From Entonaema liquescens (Eukaryota > Ascomycota > Sordariomycetes > Xylariales > Xylariaceae): DNA of 64,000 nt. Each line of letters begins with the position of its first letter. Within the stretch, counting starts at the first letter, position 1. The notes beneath the pieces are model-generated. The model had not been told where the DNA came from. It worked only from the letters and a program-made list of their open reading frames with translations, and made no database searches. The stretch lies in contig CADCSX010000025.1 in NCBI GenBank assembly GCA_902805475.1, positions 124,001 to 188,000 on the forward strand, written 5' to 3'. Below are positions 36,240 to 48,963 of this stretch, in pieces. A program made the translations under genes and the position numbers.

Positions 36240-39200
36240 CTACCAGACAGCACTCTTTGGCCTGACATTGCTTAATGCCTCCTGTCCGATATGCCTCGCG
36301 ATCTTCAGAGGTTGGACGAAAGGAGCGGACCGAGGCGTGTTAGGTGTGGCATGGTTCTCTTCCACCTCGAAGACCATGGCCTTCGGTGTCTTTGGATCAA
36401 ACAAAAACCAAGGTGTGGCAAGTAAGCCTTCTGCGTCAGCAGGAGCCTCGGTTGTGGAGGCGTAGAAATCCGAATGTGCCTCAAGTTCGCTGTCGAGAGG
36501 CTGATTTGGAGTTGCAGTTACACTGTGAATATTCAATGATTCTCCCGACTCAGGAGTCACTTGTGACAAATCAGGTCTCCCTCCGTTATCATCGTTGGAG
36601 TACAGGATGGTGTCTTGCCCTGAAGTTCCAACATGGTTATGTCTATCACCATGGATTGCGCAGCTTGGTGAGCGTCGCACAATGATCTCCTCCACAATCT
36701 CATCATCGTCCCCACTATCCACATCTCCCTGAACGGACCATTCGGGCGAGCCATCTCTTCTACCGATGTCAATATGGTTAGGGGCTCCAACAAGGTCCCT
36801 TGCTACTCGCTGCCGTCCGCGGCTAACGGCGCGGGGCTGCCAAGTGCCACCGGCAGCCCCTTGGACCGACGGGTCTTGGGTTTTATAACTGTTGCTTCGT
36901 GACCGAGAGGCATGGGCTGTGGGGCGATATGCTGATTCGGTATTGCTCATGCGGGTGTCTGGACGAAACATGGCGGAAGGCCCCCTAACTGGCGCGCTGT
37001 TAAGTATGCTAGGGCTTGCGCCGATTGGGATTGAAGCTCCCGCAATGTCAAAGTATGGTTGCTTAACAGAATTATCATCGAGAATAGGGTTAGCAGGCCG
37101 ATTTCGACTTGCATTTCGCGATTTTGGCGAAGAGGGACGATCTGGATAAGGCGAGGATGTATCTACTCTCTGCCCGATCGAGGAGTCTGGGCGTGGACTG
37201 CTGGTGTCAAGGCGCTGAGCGAGTGCGGTTGGATCTGGCCTCCAGCCAAGCGCTGAGTCCGAGCGTTCTTGCCTTTTCGATCGACTGGTTACACGCGACT
37301 TTGATGGTGAGGGATTCGTCGTGTCTCCGACAGTTGGCTTGGGCTTTTTGTCCTCTATACTTAGCCCTGCGGATTTGAACATGCTTTCAGGGATTGACTT
37401 TGGGGATCTTGACGAATGGTCCAGTGCAGGTGACTGGCCGCGGGGCTCCATGGAGTTTCGTAGACGCGAGTCAGAAGGAGCCCAAAAGACCTGGTCGGAA
37501 ATTGTGGGCTCAAGTCATCAAAAGCTGTGGTTGGAGTGAGAATAGTATTCTGCTGTTCTATTGAGACTTTCTCTTTCTGCCCTGAGTCGGGATGGGGTGT
37601 GGGAATGTGAGGTCGCTTGTGGGCATCTTTTGGAATGGAAAGTTTGGGCCGTACGGCTAAAGGCGTCGGACTTGGTGCCGTTGGGGTGGGAATTGAATCG
37701 TTCGCTAGCTTGATGGGCGGGATCTGTATTCGCGGGGATGCTGTTTTGGCCTTCTTAGACGATGATCGATGGGAGGCTGAGCCCTTCGAATCAAGAGATT
37801 CTTTAGAAGCACGTGTTCGACTTGAACCCTTCGACTTCCTGGACATGCCTGAATGGCCTGAAATGATTGAACCTTGCATAGATTTCGTACTCCTATCACT
37901 TCCAGCTCTAGGGCCGTGGCCCAACGGTACATAATCGTAGTCCTTTGTGGCGCTATTGGGGGATATCGATTCATAGTTGGCAAGTGTAGACTCATTTAGT
38001 GGTGAAGTAGGCTGAGCGGCCTTCCTGGATGTCCTGTATGAGTCGGCGTGCTTCGACGTTTGGGCTGTTGGCGACTTGGTAGAACCGCCCCCGCCGGGAG
38101 ATTCACGGTGCTCTGATCTCCTCGAAGGTTTACCCTCGTTAGGTCTCGTCGATTTATTGGTCGAACCGTCTTTTGACTCGTCATCAGTCGAAGCAACCCC
38201 TGACGCGTTGTCATTAGGCCGATAAACCAGTTTAGCATATGGAGCATTATTTGTGTCGACAACTAGAAGCTCCTTTTCTCCCCTGCCAAGGATCCCGTAA
38301 ACATTTACTTCGCCATCTTTTATCCCGATTACAGCGCTGGTGCCGGCGTATACAGCGTCATCTTCAATGCCGCAGCGATTGGCAAAACTACGATGATTTC
38401 GTCTTCGCTTTCGGCTCTTATGAGCGGCTCTAGTCTCGTTACCCAATACGTTAATGTGTCCAGATCCGGTTCATTAGGCATACGGGAGAACATTCGACCA
38501 TCCTCTCTTGTGAGCCATGCCATCGTAAGAACGACGACATTTGATCCCATCTCCAGAACATGAAATGCAAATTCGAAAGCGTGAAAGGGGGCCTCGAACT
38601 TATACGGACTAAAGGAGAAGTCAGTATGGTCAACCATATATTTGATCATATCGCTCACTTAATATCCATGCCTATGTAGATAAATCGTTAGCCAAAAGCG
38701 CAACACGGTTTAGAAAAAGGATTGCACACAAATACCGAGTGAAGTATTTCCAACACCCGGGATAGACCCTTGCCAGAACCCTTCGCCGCCTTCCAGGGCC
38801 CATGTTTCGTCCGTATAATACAAGAAACTTTTTCTATAATTGCCGATTGTTTCCCCCTCGCCATTGACGACGATGGCCGAGTTGTAGTATTCTGGTCCGG
38901 TGGGCCATTTCGCTTTTACATCACAACTCTCCGGGTATCCGACTATCGTAACGCAATTGTATTTGAGTGCGACAGTTCTCGCCCAGAGCGCAGTAACACC
39001 GGAGCCTTGAGGTTCGAGGAAGGGGCTGATTTGTTGAAGTGATTTGAAGTTATACCCTTGATAATGTTAGCGTCATGATTTAGATATGTCCAAACGCTCT
39101 CCTGGCACTGCTATACCTGTGAAAGATAACTCGGGTAGACAAAGTAAGTCGAGGTTCTCAGGATTTGCTTTACTTAAGACTGCGTCGGCACGGTTAAGGT

Positions 39201-39252
39201 TATTATTGACGTCCCCGAGCTTCGGGGCGAATTGCAGACACCCTATCCTCAT
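36240..39252 (-). CDS. NTA1: protein N-terminal amidase (nitrilase fold) with long disordered tail; two frame breaks
   Basis: Exons 39252-39117, 39056-38730, a 13-nt exon 38671-38659, and 38608-36240. Nta1 deamidates N-terminal Asn and Gln so that proteins enter the Arg/N-degron pathway. The nitrilase triad is visible: Glu in CLPELSFTGYNF, Lys in NYRKSFLYYTDE and Cys in LGICMDINPYKFEAPF, the last assembled across two introns and the 13-nt exon. Next come TREDGRMFSRMPNEPD, LDTLTYWVTRLEPLIRA and NRCGIEDDAVYAGTSAVIG. A Ser/Pro/Arg-rich tail of over 500 residues follows, longer than in yeast but usual in filamentous fungi as I recall. The frame slips near 38384-38387 (IIVV to ANRCG, one T missing from a T run) and near 37505-37507 (DDLSP to TISDQVFWAPSD, one C missing). 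Restoring two bases makes the length exactly 949 codons, so the gene is probably intact in nature. Confidence 0.85.
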
Positions 39253-42200
39253 TTTTTCACCCACCGTCTCATAGAAATCGAAGAGGCGGCTATATCGAAG
39301 AATTCTAAGAATATGATGGAGAAGAAGAGGAGAACGAGGAATGCTAAGGTTCAACCTTGTACCTAAGTAACTATATTAAAAAGAGGTCGGAACCGGTGGT
39401 TCTGGGTCCGATACGACTGTCGTTTGGGCCAGACGTAGAAGTTAATAAAATCTAATGTCCTCAGCCGTCTCGAAGTTGCGTACAGGTATCGCACCCAACG
39501 GTCGCGCGACTCGAGATCCCGCAAATAAAAGTAGAAGATCAGGATCTACCAAAGGGGACATCAATGTGAATAAGAGAAGCAGAAAAAGTGGAGAGGTTGA
39601 TAGAAGGGGATGTGCAACACCATATTCGGTAGCATATCTACGTAGATTATGTAGGGTAGGATGGGGTGTTAATTGTTAATTATAGCTAGGGTCAAGTCGT
39701 GACGCTACCTCTCATGTCTGCGAGATAGCACGTTTAAGACAAGGGGGTATTCTGAAGCATCGCTAACAAAGAAAACTACATTCATCACAAGGGACTAGTT
39801 GGAAGTAGTGTGCTTATTCCTGGACGAGGGTCTAGGCGCATTAGCCAACGATACTGCGAATATAAGCGCTTTTTGGGCAATGAACCAACCTTCTTGGCCT
39901 TGAGGCCTTGAGGCCTTATGGCACAGTTCAGTCAAGCTAAATATTCAAGTGACAGTTTATACACCAAAGTCCCCTGCAAGAATATGTATAACTTACCCGG
40001 AGGTCTTCAAAGTAAAGCAAAGCTCGGTATCTAACCTAAAGCCATCGCCAGTTCTGCCACAGCACTTGGAGTGTTGCGCAATCCTCCTTGAGTTCGCGAC
40101 TTGACCACAGGTACATAGGGCGTAGATGACGAACAGGATGTCAATTTACCTGTGGGGGGCTCGGATGACATTGATCATCCAATTGAAACATCATGAACAG
40201 CCATCGAAGTGGTGTTGAGGTGGTGAAGATCCGACCTTGAATGTGGCTGGGCAATACCTAATGAAATGATCCGCTGCAGAACATTTTCGGCTGTGGTGTA
40301 ACTTCAAACGTCGAGGCGGAAAAGGCCGCTAAAGAATCCCAAAATCACGGATAGGCAGTAAGCTCTGCCAGAAAAAAACCCCAGAATATGTACCAGTGGG
40401 ATCCAGTCAGCCAATGATCCACCGATGAACCCCTGCCTACTTTTAAGGCGCTAAGTACGCCACCGTGAGTGGGTGAAAATAAGTAGGTGGCTCCGTTCTT
40501 CCAAAGTGATGGGATCTGATGAGGGGCTCGTGGGTCGATATTGGGAGGCATGTAAAGAAGTAAACGCCAAAGAAAAGATGTTCTTCCCCACACCGACTAT
40601 CATGGAAATATTGTAGAAGATATGGTATGTTGTTTCTTCGTTGGCGCTTGTATTTTCGTATGAAAAACGGCTTTAATTGGTTCGAAACTCCGACTGTCTT
40701 ACGTGGGGAAACACAACGTAGACAACCGTAGTGAAAGTAATGAAAAGTAGTGGGCTGAACCCCTGCAGAAATGTGTCGTGCCTAGTTTAGTGGTAGCATA
40801 ACCAAAGCTGGTATTATCCTCACAGAACGATCGAAAAAGGAGATGAGGAAACTTTATTGGGAATATACTTATAATGATGACGAATTAGGGATGAGAGACG
40901 AAGGACCCAAGTCAATCTAGGCAGCGTACCCAGTCCACATAAGCGTTAATACCAAACACCCTGCTAAGTCCCTGGAAGAGGCCGTCTCCATCGGTAGCTC
41001 GGTTATATATTTCATTGTTCTCTCAATACTCTTGCTCTGATAGTGTCCAAAGGAGCTCCCCCAACTTGGGTAAATATCCTAGCTTAAGAATTCGCAATGT
41101 TGGCGCATATTCCAAACCTGAGACTGCTTTTCCATACCTCAGAAAGTTAGTGTAAACCCCCAAAGTAAACTCATTGAGCCTACCTGGTTTAGAGAAGTTT
41201 ACGAAGACTCGCCGAATCTGTTGTGGAATTGTTGGTATCTTATAGCCCACTAGCCAAAACACAACTCCCCTACCAACTATGTAGGAGAAAGCAACTATGT
41301 TATGCGCAACCCCGCGCATAGGTGTTCTAGCACGAGAATCCAAGTAAACAAAATAGTCCCCAGAGGCTGGGTCGACGGTGTGATTAGGGCGGATCGGATA
41401 TCTCGCTTGAGAGAACGTAGTCCCATCACCATCATCTTGTCCTCGTAAGAAATGAAACAAGGCGGGCTAGAACACCGAGTCAAAAAAAAAAAGGGAGGGG
41501 GGGTTGGCCGCAGCATTAGATGACAACATAAGAAATCTTGTTAGCTAAACGGTGTAGGCGCATAGCATTCTCTCATTTCCCCATATCCATATAATGATCG
41601 CAGTATCAACCAGCCGGTGATACGTAAATATCGTGGCAAAGCGCCGCAAGGTAGTCTCATGCTCAGTGATAATTGCGTGTCCCCATTAGTAGCTATCGAG
41701 AGAAGTCTATTATCCGTGAGGATGACTTAATGCAGCTATCGAGACTTCTATGTCGCCGCCTCTCTATATCATAAGAGGTTTAAAAGACCTAGCACTGCAG
41801 GTCAGTCGTGTGTAATCTTCATGTATATATGGGCTTGGAAGTCAGAAGTCTTACTTTCTATCAAATAGACATCCCTACCGAGAGACTATTCGTCTTGTCC
41901 TATTGAATCAACCCCTTTCCCCACTAGATAATATTAGGGTATAGTATATCGACTAGATCTTGGTCGGGCTTTTCAATAAGCTCAGTGCGGAAGCTGGGGC
42001 TAACTACCTGCGCTTTGTCCCGTTCGAGGGTAGTAAAACTAGGAGTCTTCTTCTACCCCGATGTCTTAGGAAAGAAGGATATGAAATTTTGAAGATTCAG
42101 GAGGTAGTTATGAGAATTAAAATTTCTAGTTCAGGGTTGGGGTTACATATAAACATATCGGAAAGTTCAACGTTCTATAATGACTTTGCATACTCGGCTT

Positions 42201-43967
42201 GCCGATTGTTTGGGGGCTTCGGGATGAAGCGTTCGGCTGAGACTGGAACGTCCGAAACTCATTCACATGCTTCATTCGTTTCATTCCATCTTGGCTTATT
42301 ACCTGTCAGGTTTAGATAAGCGCTGCTCTCATAGTTTTCTGGTGAACGGCCGACCTGACGATAGGCGTCCAATAGTATGAACAGGGGTTGCATGCATGTT
42401 GGTGCAAGATTGAAAAGTGAACACGGGTCTAATCTGCAAAATGGTCGAATCATGAGGCATTATTGACCAAAACCTTTCCATTCTAGGACGCCAGATTGGC
42501 GCTTAAGCTTATGAGTGAGTTAGTTCATTCAGGCAAGAGAAGCGATCCCATCTACTCAGTGTGAGGAATCCGATTATTCGGCTTGCCGTCTCGGCCATAG
42601 TTAAGCTACGCCATCCCGTCAAAAGATGATATATTCGGGTTGCTACTTTGCTTTGATATATGCATCATGCGCACTCGTCGAATGTTTGCTTTTAGCTACG
42701 TAGTACGGGCGCTTGTCAGGGTCGGACTTTCAACGTTCGCCGTAGACTTAGGAGAATAGGAGCAATCAGATCTTCCAATTGCTTCCTTACCAAGTCCCGA
42801 CAGTTTGGGTCGCCCAGCACACAGAAAACGACCCGGCGGCTCACTTGTGTGAACCTCTTTACTTGGTGCTCCAAACGAGAATATACGGATCGAAACAGCT
42901 GCTTAGACGATCAAGTACATATGTACGTCACACTAGGATCGCAGTCGCAGTAAGATTGTAGCGAATAGGTATTTCTTACTAAATGACAAGTCGATACGGC
43001 TAATTTCTCGGTTCGTCGCCATTTTCGCATTGCATGCATGAGGCGGCCCCCAAAAGCCCCGAAGCTGTGAGGGCCATGAGGGCCATAAGGGCCAACAGGG
43101 TCGCTTTCTGCATGATAATTACTAGTCAAGTGAGTGTGCCTTGTGTGACGAAGTTGTTCATTTTCTGAAAAAGGTCAAGTACTATCCGAATTGAGGTTAT
43201 TTTCGGTGGATCGATGATTTGGGGGATATGCTGGGTAACGTTCCTTTACTCAGCGATTGGATGAAGACATTAAGAGGAGTCAATTTTGATCTCCAATAAA
43301 CGGCCGTAGCCGAAGCCATCTTTCTTAAATCCCCACTCGATAAGGTGCCACAAGCAGGGGACCTTGCATCCGGAACCAATGTTAATACACGTGCTCTAAT
43401 ATCCCATTGGATCGTTTACTTCTATCCCCTGGATTCTGCCCCCAGGCTAACCTTACGCAACCATACGCAACCATACACAACCATGGCAAACTCCCGATCC
43501 TCCGACTTAATCGAGTTGTGATGGCCTCCGCACGGCCCCCCCCTCTCAATGATTTGCATCGCTCTGCCGGACTGTCTTTTCCACTAAACGGGATCTGGTG
43601 AGGTGATGTGCGTCGATTCGATGAGGCGGTCGAAGCAAATATCATCTAGACATACGCGCTTACAGTTCTGTCTTTAAAGGTGACTTCAATTGAGAAGGGA
43701 TGAAACTAGGTTGATGAAGCGCTCTCACTACTCCCTTGCTTCTTAGTCGAGCGAGAGAGCCTTCTCCTACAGTAAGGTATCAAATTTTATAAACGAACGT
43801 CTGTCTGCGGCTCAGCAATGCTGCTTGGGCCCCCAAGGATCCAATCTTAGCTGCAGATATCCTTTACCGAACGTACACGATATATTGGGTAGTTATAATA
43901 TCTACTCAATCTTTGAGATTTTGACGCCCAGCAATTCCTCGACTGTAGACAGAAGTCGTGAGGAAAC
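39253..43967. other. long gene-poor region
   Basis: 4.7 kb without a supported gene except the weak candidate at 43000-43113. A 145-codon open frame at 41023-41460 (minus) and shorter ones at 40345-40593 and 43382-43645 show no domain, no clear signal peptide and no splice support. Tetranucleotide-type motifs are sparse. It may contain old decayed sequence that cannot be recognised by eye. Confidence 0.5.
43000..43113 (-). CDS. possible first exon of a small secreted protein
   Basis: ATG at 43113 opens a 37-codon frame that is nearly all signal peptide: a Lys near the start, then LLALMALMALTASGLLGAAS and a Cys-X-X-Cys, ending at TAG 43000-43002. The hydrophobic core is made by an imperfect 9-nt repeat of the GGCCCTYAT type. 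On its own it is too short to be convincing. Possible donors lie just downstream and further Cys codons follow (YCDCD in another frame), but I could not build a clean second exon. Confidence 0.22.
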   Translation of the reverse strand: MQKATLLALMALMALTASGLLGAASCMQCENGDEPRN

Positions 43968-45357
43968 ATGGTGGCGACGTCTCGAGTCCTGTCTGTTGCC
44001 GCGCTTTGGGGCGCATCGGCTGCGTTATTTGTCGCAGATGGATCACCATGCGGGACAAAATGCGGCAATGTACTTAGCTCAATAACCGACGATATGATAG
44101 TTTGCGATGATTCGGCATACACTTTATCATCACCAGGTCAAGTCTACGAAGCTTGTGTCGGTTGCGAGTCAACAAGTTCATACGCAACACCGAACGGAGC
44201 ACAGAACAAATCGGACTTACAGTATATGTTATGTAAGGCTTCAATCATCCTCTTACGCGCGCCATGTCTAGGTACTAATACACCTTATTAGACAATATGC
44301 GGTATGCTGTAAATCGATGTCTATTCGCTGGCGCAACGAACCCGTGCATTACTTCGTATGTACCCGCCGCCTCGTCTTCTATTCTTTTGCTAATTTCAAC
44401 AGCTTCGCTTGCGGCAACATCCAAGGCGCGATCCAATTTGGGAATCTTTCCTTGAGTAGCTCAATATATGGCTACTGTGACAAGTGGACCGACTACAACC
44501 TGGATAAATGTCACTCTTGCTTAACGTCTTTGCCTAGTAGCAATGTTCTGAGCAACTGTATGATCTATCACAACTTTCCTCTTCGTGATGAAGGCTAACC
44601 CTTCTTTCCCATTACAGATATATCGATTTTAGATGGCGCCTGTAGACTAAAACTTGAGCCGCCGGCCACCCTTCCTTTACAAGGTAACATCTTTTCAACG
44701 GATGTTGTAAATGTAACAGACCCTACGCCTACGGCCACATTCACACCTCCTGGTCTGAAAGGCCCCTTGGACTCCGGGGCCATCGCTGGTGTCGTCGTCG
44801 GCGGCCTCGTCGTTCTTCTTGTTATCATCGGATGTGGAATAGTTATCAATGGTAAACGACGGAGAAAGTCCTATCTTCGCCGCCGGGAGGAAACCGCCAA
44901 GAACTGGCCTTCAACTCAAAGCGGCGGGGATATGTATGAGACGCCCATTAGCCAGAAGCCTCTCCGCGACTGGGGAGACTCGCCCATCAGCGCTGCTACG
45001 CAGACTACGTTCCCGCCGTACTTCTCGCCGTATTCTTCGCAATATAACAGTCCCATCAGCGGCGTCGAAGGTTCCAGCAATATGGCATGGCCAGTGGAGA
45101 AAGCGCACAACATTGGTATTGCGATAAGCCCCGATCGCGAGGTCTACTCTCAGTGGAGCGATAAGAAGGGAAAGGGAAAGGAAGTAACTGAGACTGTGGG
45201 GCATGATGGTTATGAGGTGCAAGAAGGCATGAACAGTGCCGGCAGTTACGAAAACAGTACTCCCATACAACCGTCGCATGCTTACAACCCGCCTTTGCTA
45301 AACCATCCCGGTTATGGGAGGCGTAGTACAGGATCTCAGGAAAGCCCACGAGAGTAA
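43968..45357 (+). CDS. cysteine-rich type I membrane protein, family member B
   Basis: Four exons, 43968-44232, 44292-44355, 44403-44557 and 44618-45357; 407 aa. Signal peptide MVATSRVLSVAALWGASAALF. The ectodomain has the same twelve-Cys pattern as members A and C: SPCGTKC, IVC, ACVGC, NRC, NPC, FAC, GYC, KCHSC, GAC. The splice rebuilding YNMRYAVNRCLF and the one rebuilding LSNYISILDGAC are at the same places and phase as in A and C. An additional intron splits the Thr-Ser before FACG. One transmembrane helix (GAIAGVVVGGLVVLLVIIGCGIVI) is followed by KRRRKSYLRRREE. The cytosolic tail of about 180 residues is rich in Ser, Pro, Tyr and Gly (YETPIS, WGDSPIS, NSPISG) and differs from the other tails. 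The most diverged member of the three. Confidence 0.82.
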
Positions 45358-45775
45358 GGGCAGGGCTAACATGGTTAATCCCTGGTAGGTGTTATCGCCG
45401 GATCTGGTGTGGCTTGAATGTTTTTAACCTTATGCTATCAGCAAGGAGTTACGGTGTGCAATAGGATACCTGGAGGTCGTGATTGATGAGTTATGCTGAA
45501 ATTTCCTCAACTATCTAGGAGGATGTATGCTATAATGGCAGATAGGGGGAGTGCGAACTTGATTTACTCAGGGGAGTTTTATACCACGGTAGTTGATTTT
45601 ACTCTGTAAATGGCTTACACAATTGATTAAGTGTACGGATTCGTCTAAAAAGCTTTTGGCCCCTATACCTCACGAATCAGTAGTGCCCAACCCTAACTCC
45701 ATCCCATTCAAAGCTATTCCCGCAGTGAATGTGTATCGTGTATAGACCTGTTGACACCATCAAAGATAACACCTT
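45358..45775. other. convergent 3' intergenic region
   Basis: Between the stop of cysteine-rich member B and the stop of the SET gene. No other feature seen. Confidence 0.5.
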
Positions 45776-46804
45776 CTAGACACCGCGTAGCATTCGAAGC
45801 AGCTCCGGAAGAGATTCATCAGCGGCATCGTATCGCCCATAGAGCCTGAAAGCTATAAGAACCTTTCCCAGCCAAGTCTTTTGGACCATAGCAATCTTGG
45901 CAATTCTGGAATTGCTCTCCGTTTCAAATAAGGAGGAGACACTCACTAGGGAGGGTTCGAGTCTTTCTCTCATTAAATAGTCTAACAAACCCTCCTCTTC
46001 CAGCAAGTATATGGTCAAGAGTTGATAGATCAGTCTATTGGAGAGAGGAATGCTCAAGTTCTCTGCTGCTTCTTTTAGTTCACGATCAGCGATTATTGGA
46101 GATAAGGAATCCTGCTTCTTCCCATCTATGTCAACACCCAGCGTGAGGTATTGTAGCGCACGGATGAATGTTCGTCGCGCATCGCTGAGCTGTTGAAATT
46201 TCGTGCCGGGGAGACAGGCTTTACAGTCACATGTAAAACGCAGTGCTTTATGGCGCTCGCATCTTCTCCTGCACTCAAAATCGCTATTGTAACAGAAAGT
46301 AATCTCCTCGCCAGCTATAATGTCCCTGGTTGCAAACAGCGCAAGGGCATTACCACTGGGATTTGGGACCTTAGCATTAGGTATGCAGGAATGGTTGAAC
46401 CGTGAATGAAGTAGAAACAAGCCATGCCCCGAGTTTCCTGGTAGGGTGAACGAATTTTCAGCGAAGGCTTCGTTACTTCTTTTGAAAGGCCTATTGGCAT
46501 TGTCACGAAGAAGGGAGAACTGATTCTTCGCGGTCGGTGTCAACCGTCGAAATGCTGCCCAAACATCCTCGTCTGTAATGTATTGGGACGGTTTCGGAAT
46601 AACGAAGAGTGGCTCCTCTTTCAAGATCAGGTGTCCTTGTTTAATCAATCTCGTAGCGAAGCCACCCCACCCCTTGCCGGGTGAAGAAGGTCTTAATTCG
46701 AAAGGCGCATCTCTAGGTACCTGGAGTCTGTGATAGGCTAGAGAAGTAAGCTACTTGAGATCTGCACCCAAGTAGCGGGTAGGCTCACGATGGTTTTGAG
46801 GCAT
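45776..46804 (-). CDS. SET-domain protein (SMYD-like, no MYND finger)
   Basis: A 16-nt first exon (46804-46789) and a second exon 46737-45776; 325 aa. The 51-nt intron has a GTGAGC donor and CTAG acceptor and gives MPQNHPYHRLQVPRDAPFELRPSSPGKGWGGFATRLI, the expected N-terminal strand of a SET domain. Downstream are the S-adenosylmethionine-binding motif RFNHSCIPNAKV and EEITFCYN, then a short Cys-rich post-SET segment (CDCKAC). The rest is helical. Proteins of this shape are often annotated as fungal Set5- or SMYD-like; many have unproven substrates, so lysine methylation is a family expectation rather than something shown here. The start is inferred from splice fit; the unspliced frame lacks an ATG before LIKQG. 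Confidence 0.8.
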
Positions 46805-47237
46805 TTCTATATTGAGCTCCTTGTAGCTTTGCCCACTGATGATGGGAGGATGGTTTGAACTTTGTTAGTATTCGGAGTCTAACGCTGTGAGAGGAGGGTG
46901 ATGCATACGGGACGTGCATTTTACGGTAACATGCAGGTTCCATTCCGTTGTAACCTCACTTATGTAAAATCGTAACCCCTGTACACGAATGACAGTTCAA
47001 TTGCATTTCCAGATAGTTTTATTAAACATTAGCGCACGACCCTTGGGAGTATTGCAAGTATCAATACGAAATCAAGTGTGGTTGTTTTGTTGTCCATTCT
47101 ATCTTCTAAGTCTATTACTCAAGACTCTTTACACTCATTAATATGTATATGCAGTACAACCATTCTACCAGGTAACCAATGTTTATTTACAGGGTATATT
47201 CAATACTACACTTCCGGCTCGTTAGTTCGTAACAATA
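46805..47237. other. SET gene upstream region and transporter 3' end
   Basis: About 430 bp, no gene seen. The right part is AT-rich and likely carries the 3' end of the transporter transcript. Confidence 0.5.
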
Positions 47238-48963
47238 CTAGACAGATTCCTTGGCCTTGGTTGGCTCCCCTGGCTTAGTCTTACCCGTTTGCTCTTGAGC
47301 GCGAGCTTTCAAACTTCGCCATTCCACGAAAATGCTGCCAAATATAGTGATACCGCATGTCGCTATCACCATATAAAAGACATTAACTATGGCTGCGTTG
47401 TAGTCGGAAAGAAGGGCTGTCAGTTCGCTCCCGGAAACCATGTTCCTCAATCCGGTAGCACCACCTCCAGTAACGGAACCGGGACTGATACTGGGAACGT
47501 TGGAAAGCTTCGCGATGAGGCTGTTAAGAAAGATGTTTTCTGCCACTGGCAGGAATATGGCTGAGCCGAGGAAACGTGCAAATGTCACGATTGCAGTACC
47601 AGTCGCGATGTCCGGCCTGTCCAAAACAGTCTGCACAACATTCATTGGTTGCTGCATGCCAATCCCAAGGCCGACTCCAAAGAGTATCTGGTAACCGATC
47701 CACTTCCCCTCGCTGATAGAGGGAGTAAACGTCGTCAATAGACCAGCTCCTATTGGCATTATAATGGAGCTGGCTAAGAAGAAAGGGGTGTAATACCCAA
47801 GCTTAGAGACCATAATACCAGACAAGATAGAGCTGATAACCGTTGAGAGGACAAGAGGAATCATCATAATTCCAGAACCGATAGCGTTTGTGCCTTTAAT
47901 TGCCTGGAACCAGATAGGAAGATAATAAGTTAGGACCATCATGCCGGAACCATTGAAAAATCCATACCAAACGGCTGCGAGGATACTGCGCTGTTTGATG
48001 AGACGAGGTGGGATCGATGCACCTTCTTTCTTCCAAGCCTGGACACCGATGAAGACAAGGCACAGGACACCGCAAAGGACCAGGAGGACAATGATACGAG
48101 CGTCGCTCCAAGGATATACCGTCCCTCCCCACTGAAGAGCTAGAATCAAACAGACAATTCCTGGGAAGAAGATGAGGTTTCCGATGGGATCTAGCTGTTT
48201 GACCTTCTCAACCCAACCTATTGCTTTCGCATCAAGCTTTTGGTTGGGAATATGCAGGATGAGTAAAGTAACAATCATCGATACCGCACCGATAGGGAGG
48301 TTGATATAGAAGCACCATCTCCATGTTACTCTATCAGTAAAGCTTCCTCCAATGAGGGGGCCAACTACTGATGCAATTCCGAAAATAGCCCCGAAAGCTC
48401 CTTGGTAGATTGGTCGCTGCTGTAACGGGACGGTGTGAAACAGAATAACCATCACCCCTGAAAACAGCCCCGACGATCCCACTCCCGCAATAGCACGACC
48501 GAAGATGAACGCGATAGAGTTCGGGGCAGAACCACAAATAGCTGAGCCGACTTCGAAGAGAAAACAACCAGCTAGGAAGAGAGGCTTGGCAGGGTAAAAT
48601 TTGTAAATCTTGCCCATAACAAGCGAGAGACCGCACATTGTAAGTAAGTATGCTGAGCCATACCAGCCAATGTCGTCTAGGGAATGGAACTCGTTGGTTA
48701 TACTGGGGATGGCCGTGGATATAATGTTTTGGTCCTGTATTAGAATTAACGGTAAGCAGTTGATCTTTATTCTGATAGAAATAGTGGTTTTCTGAAACTG
48801 GAATATGACATACCAAAGTAATCAAGAAAACGGCCAAGTATAGTGCTGCCATGATGACAACCCTCTTTTGGGTGCTAGGATACTCATCGACCTCTATCTT
48901 GGGGTTCGCCTGCACGGCGGCCCCAAGGGTCTTCTCTTCAGCATCTGCCGTGTGTTCAGACAT
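47238..48963 (-). CDS. MFS drug/toxin efflux pump, DHA2 type (14 TM)
   Basis: Two exons, 48963-48814 and 48734-47238; 548 aa. The splice rebuilds FLITLDQNIISTAIPSI, the TM1 motif of this family. Seen further: WYGSAYLLTMCGL, the loop GKIYKFYPAK, GRAIAGVGSSGLFSG, a motif C-like segment IASVVGPLIGGSFTD followed by TWRWCFYINLPIGA, and GVGLGIGMQQPMNVVQTVL in the C-terminal half. The family uses the proton gradient to expel drugs or the producer's own metabolites; transporters like this often sit in secondary-metabolite clusters. Here the only adjacent partner is a divergent Zn2Cys6 regulator sharing a 298-bp promoter. No polyketide or peptide synthetase gene is in the window, so the substrate is unknown. 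Confidence 0.93.

Noticed and set aside
36268..37539. Several plus-strand frames opposite the NTA1 tail
   Set aside because: They are shadows of the low-complexity Ser/Pro-rich coding strand of NTA1.
39253..39354. 34-residue N-terminal extension of NTA1 (start at 39354)
   Set aside because: The nitrilase family starts at MRIGCLQFAP; the extension is basic and unsupported.
40679..40695. B-box-like GGTTCGAAACTCC
   Set aside because: No A-box upstream and no cloverleaf; the A-box-like motif nearby lies downstream of it.
40788..40840. tRNA-like A-box (TAGTTTAGTGGTAGCAT)
   Set aside because: No B-box at the right distance, and no acceptor stem can be paired around it.
41023..41460. 145-codon open frame on the minus strand
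   Set aside because: No recognisable domain, no supporting splice structure, unusual composition, and it lies in a long empty region.
41960..42319. 119-codon open frame on the plus strand
   Set aside because: It begins at TTG rather than ATG and has no recognisable features.
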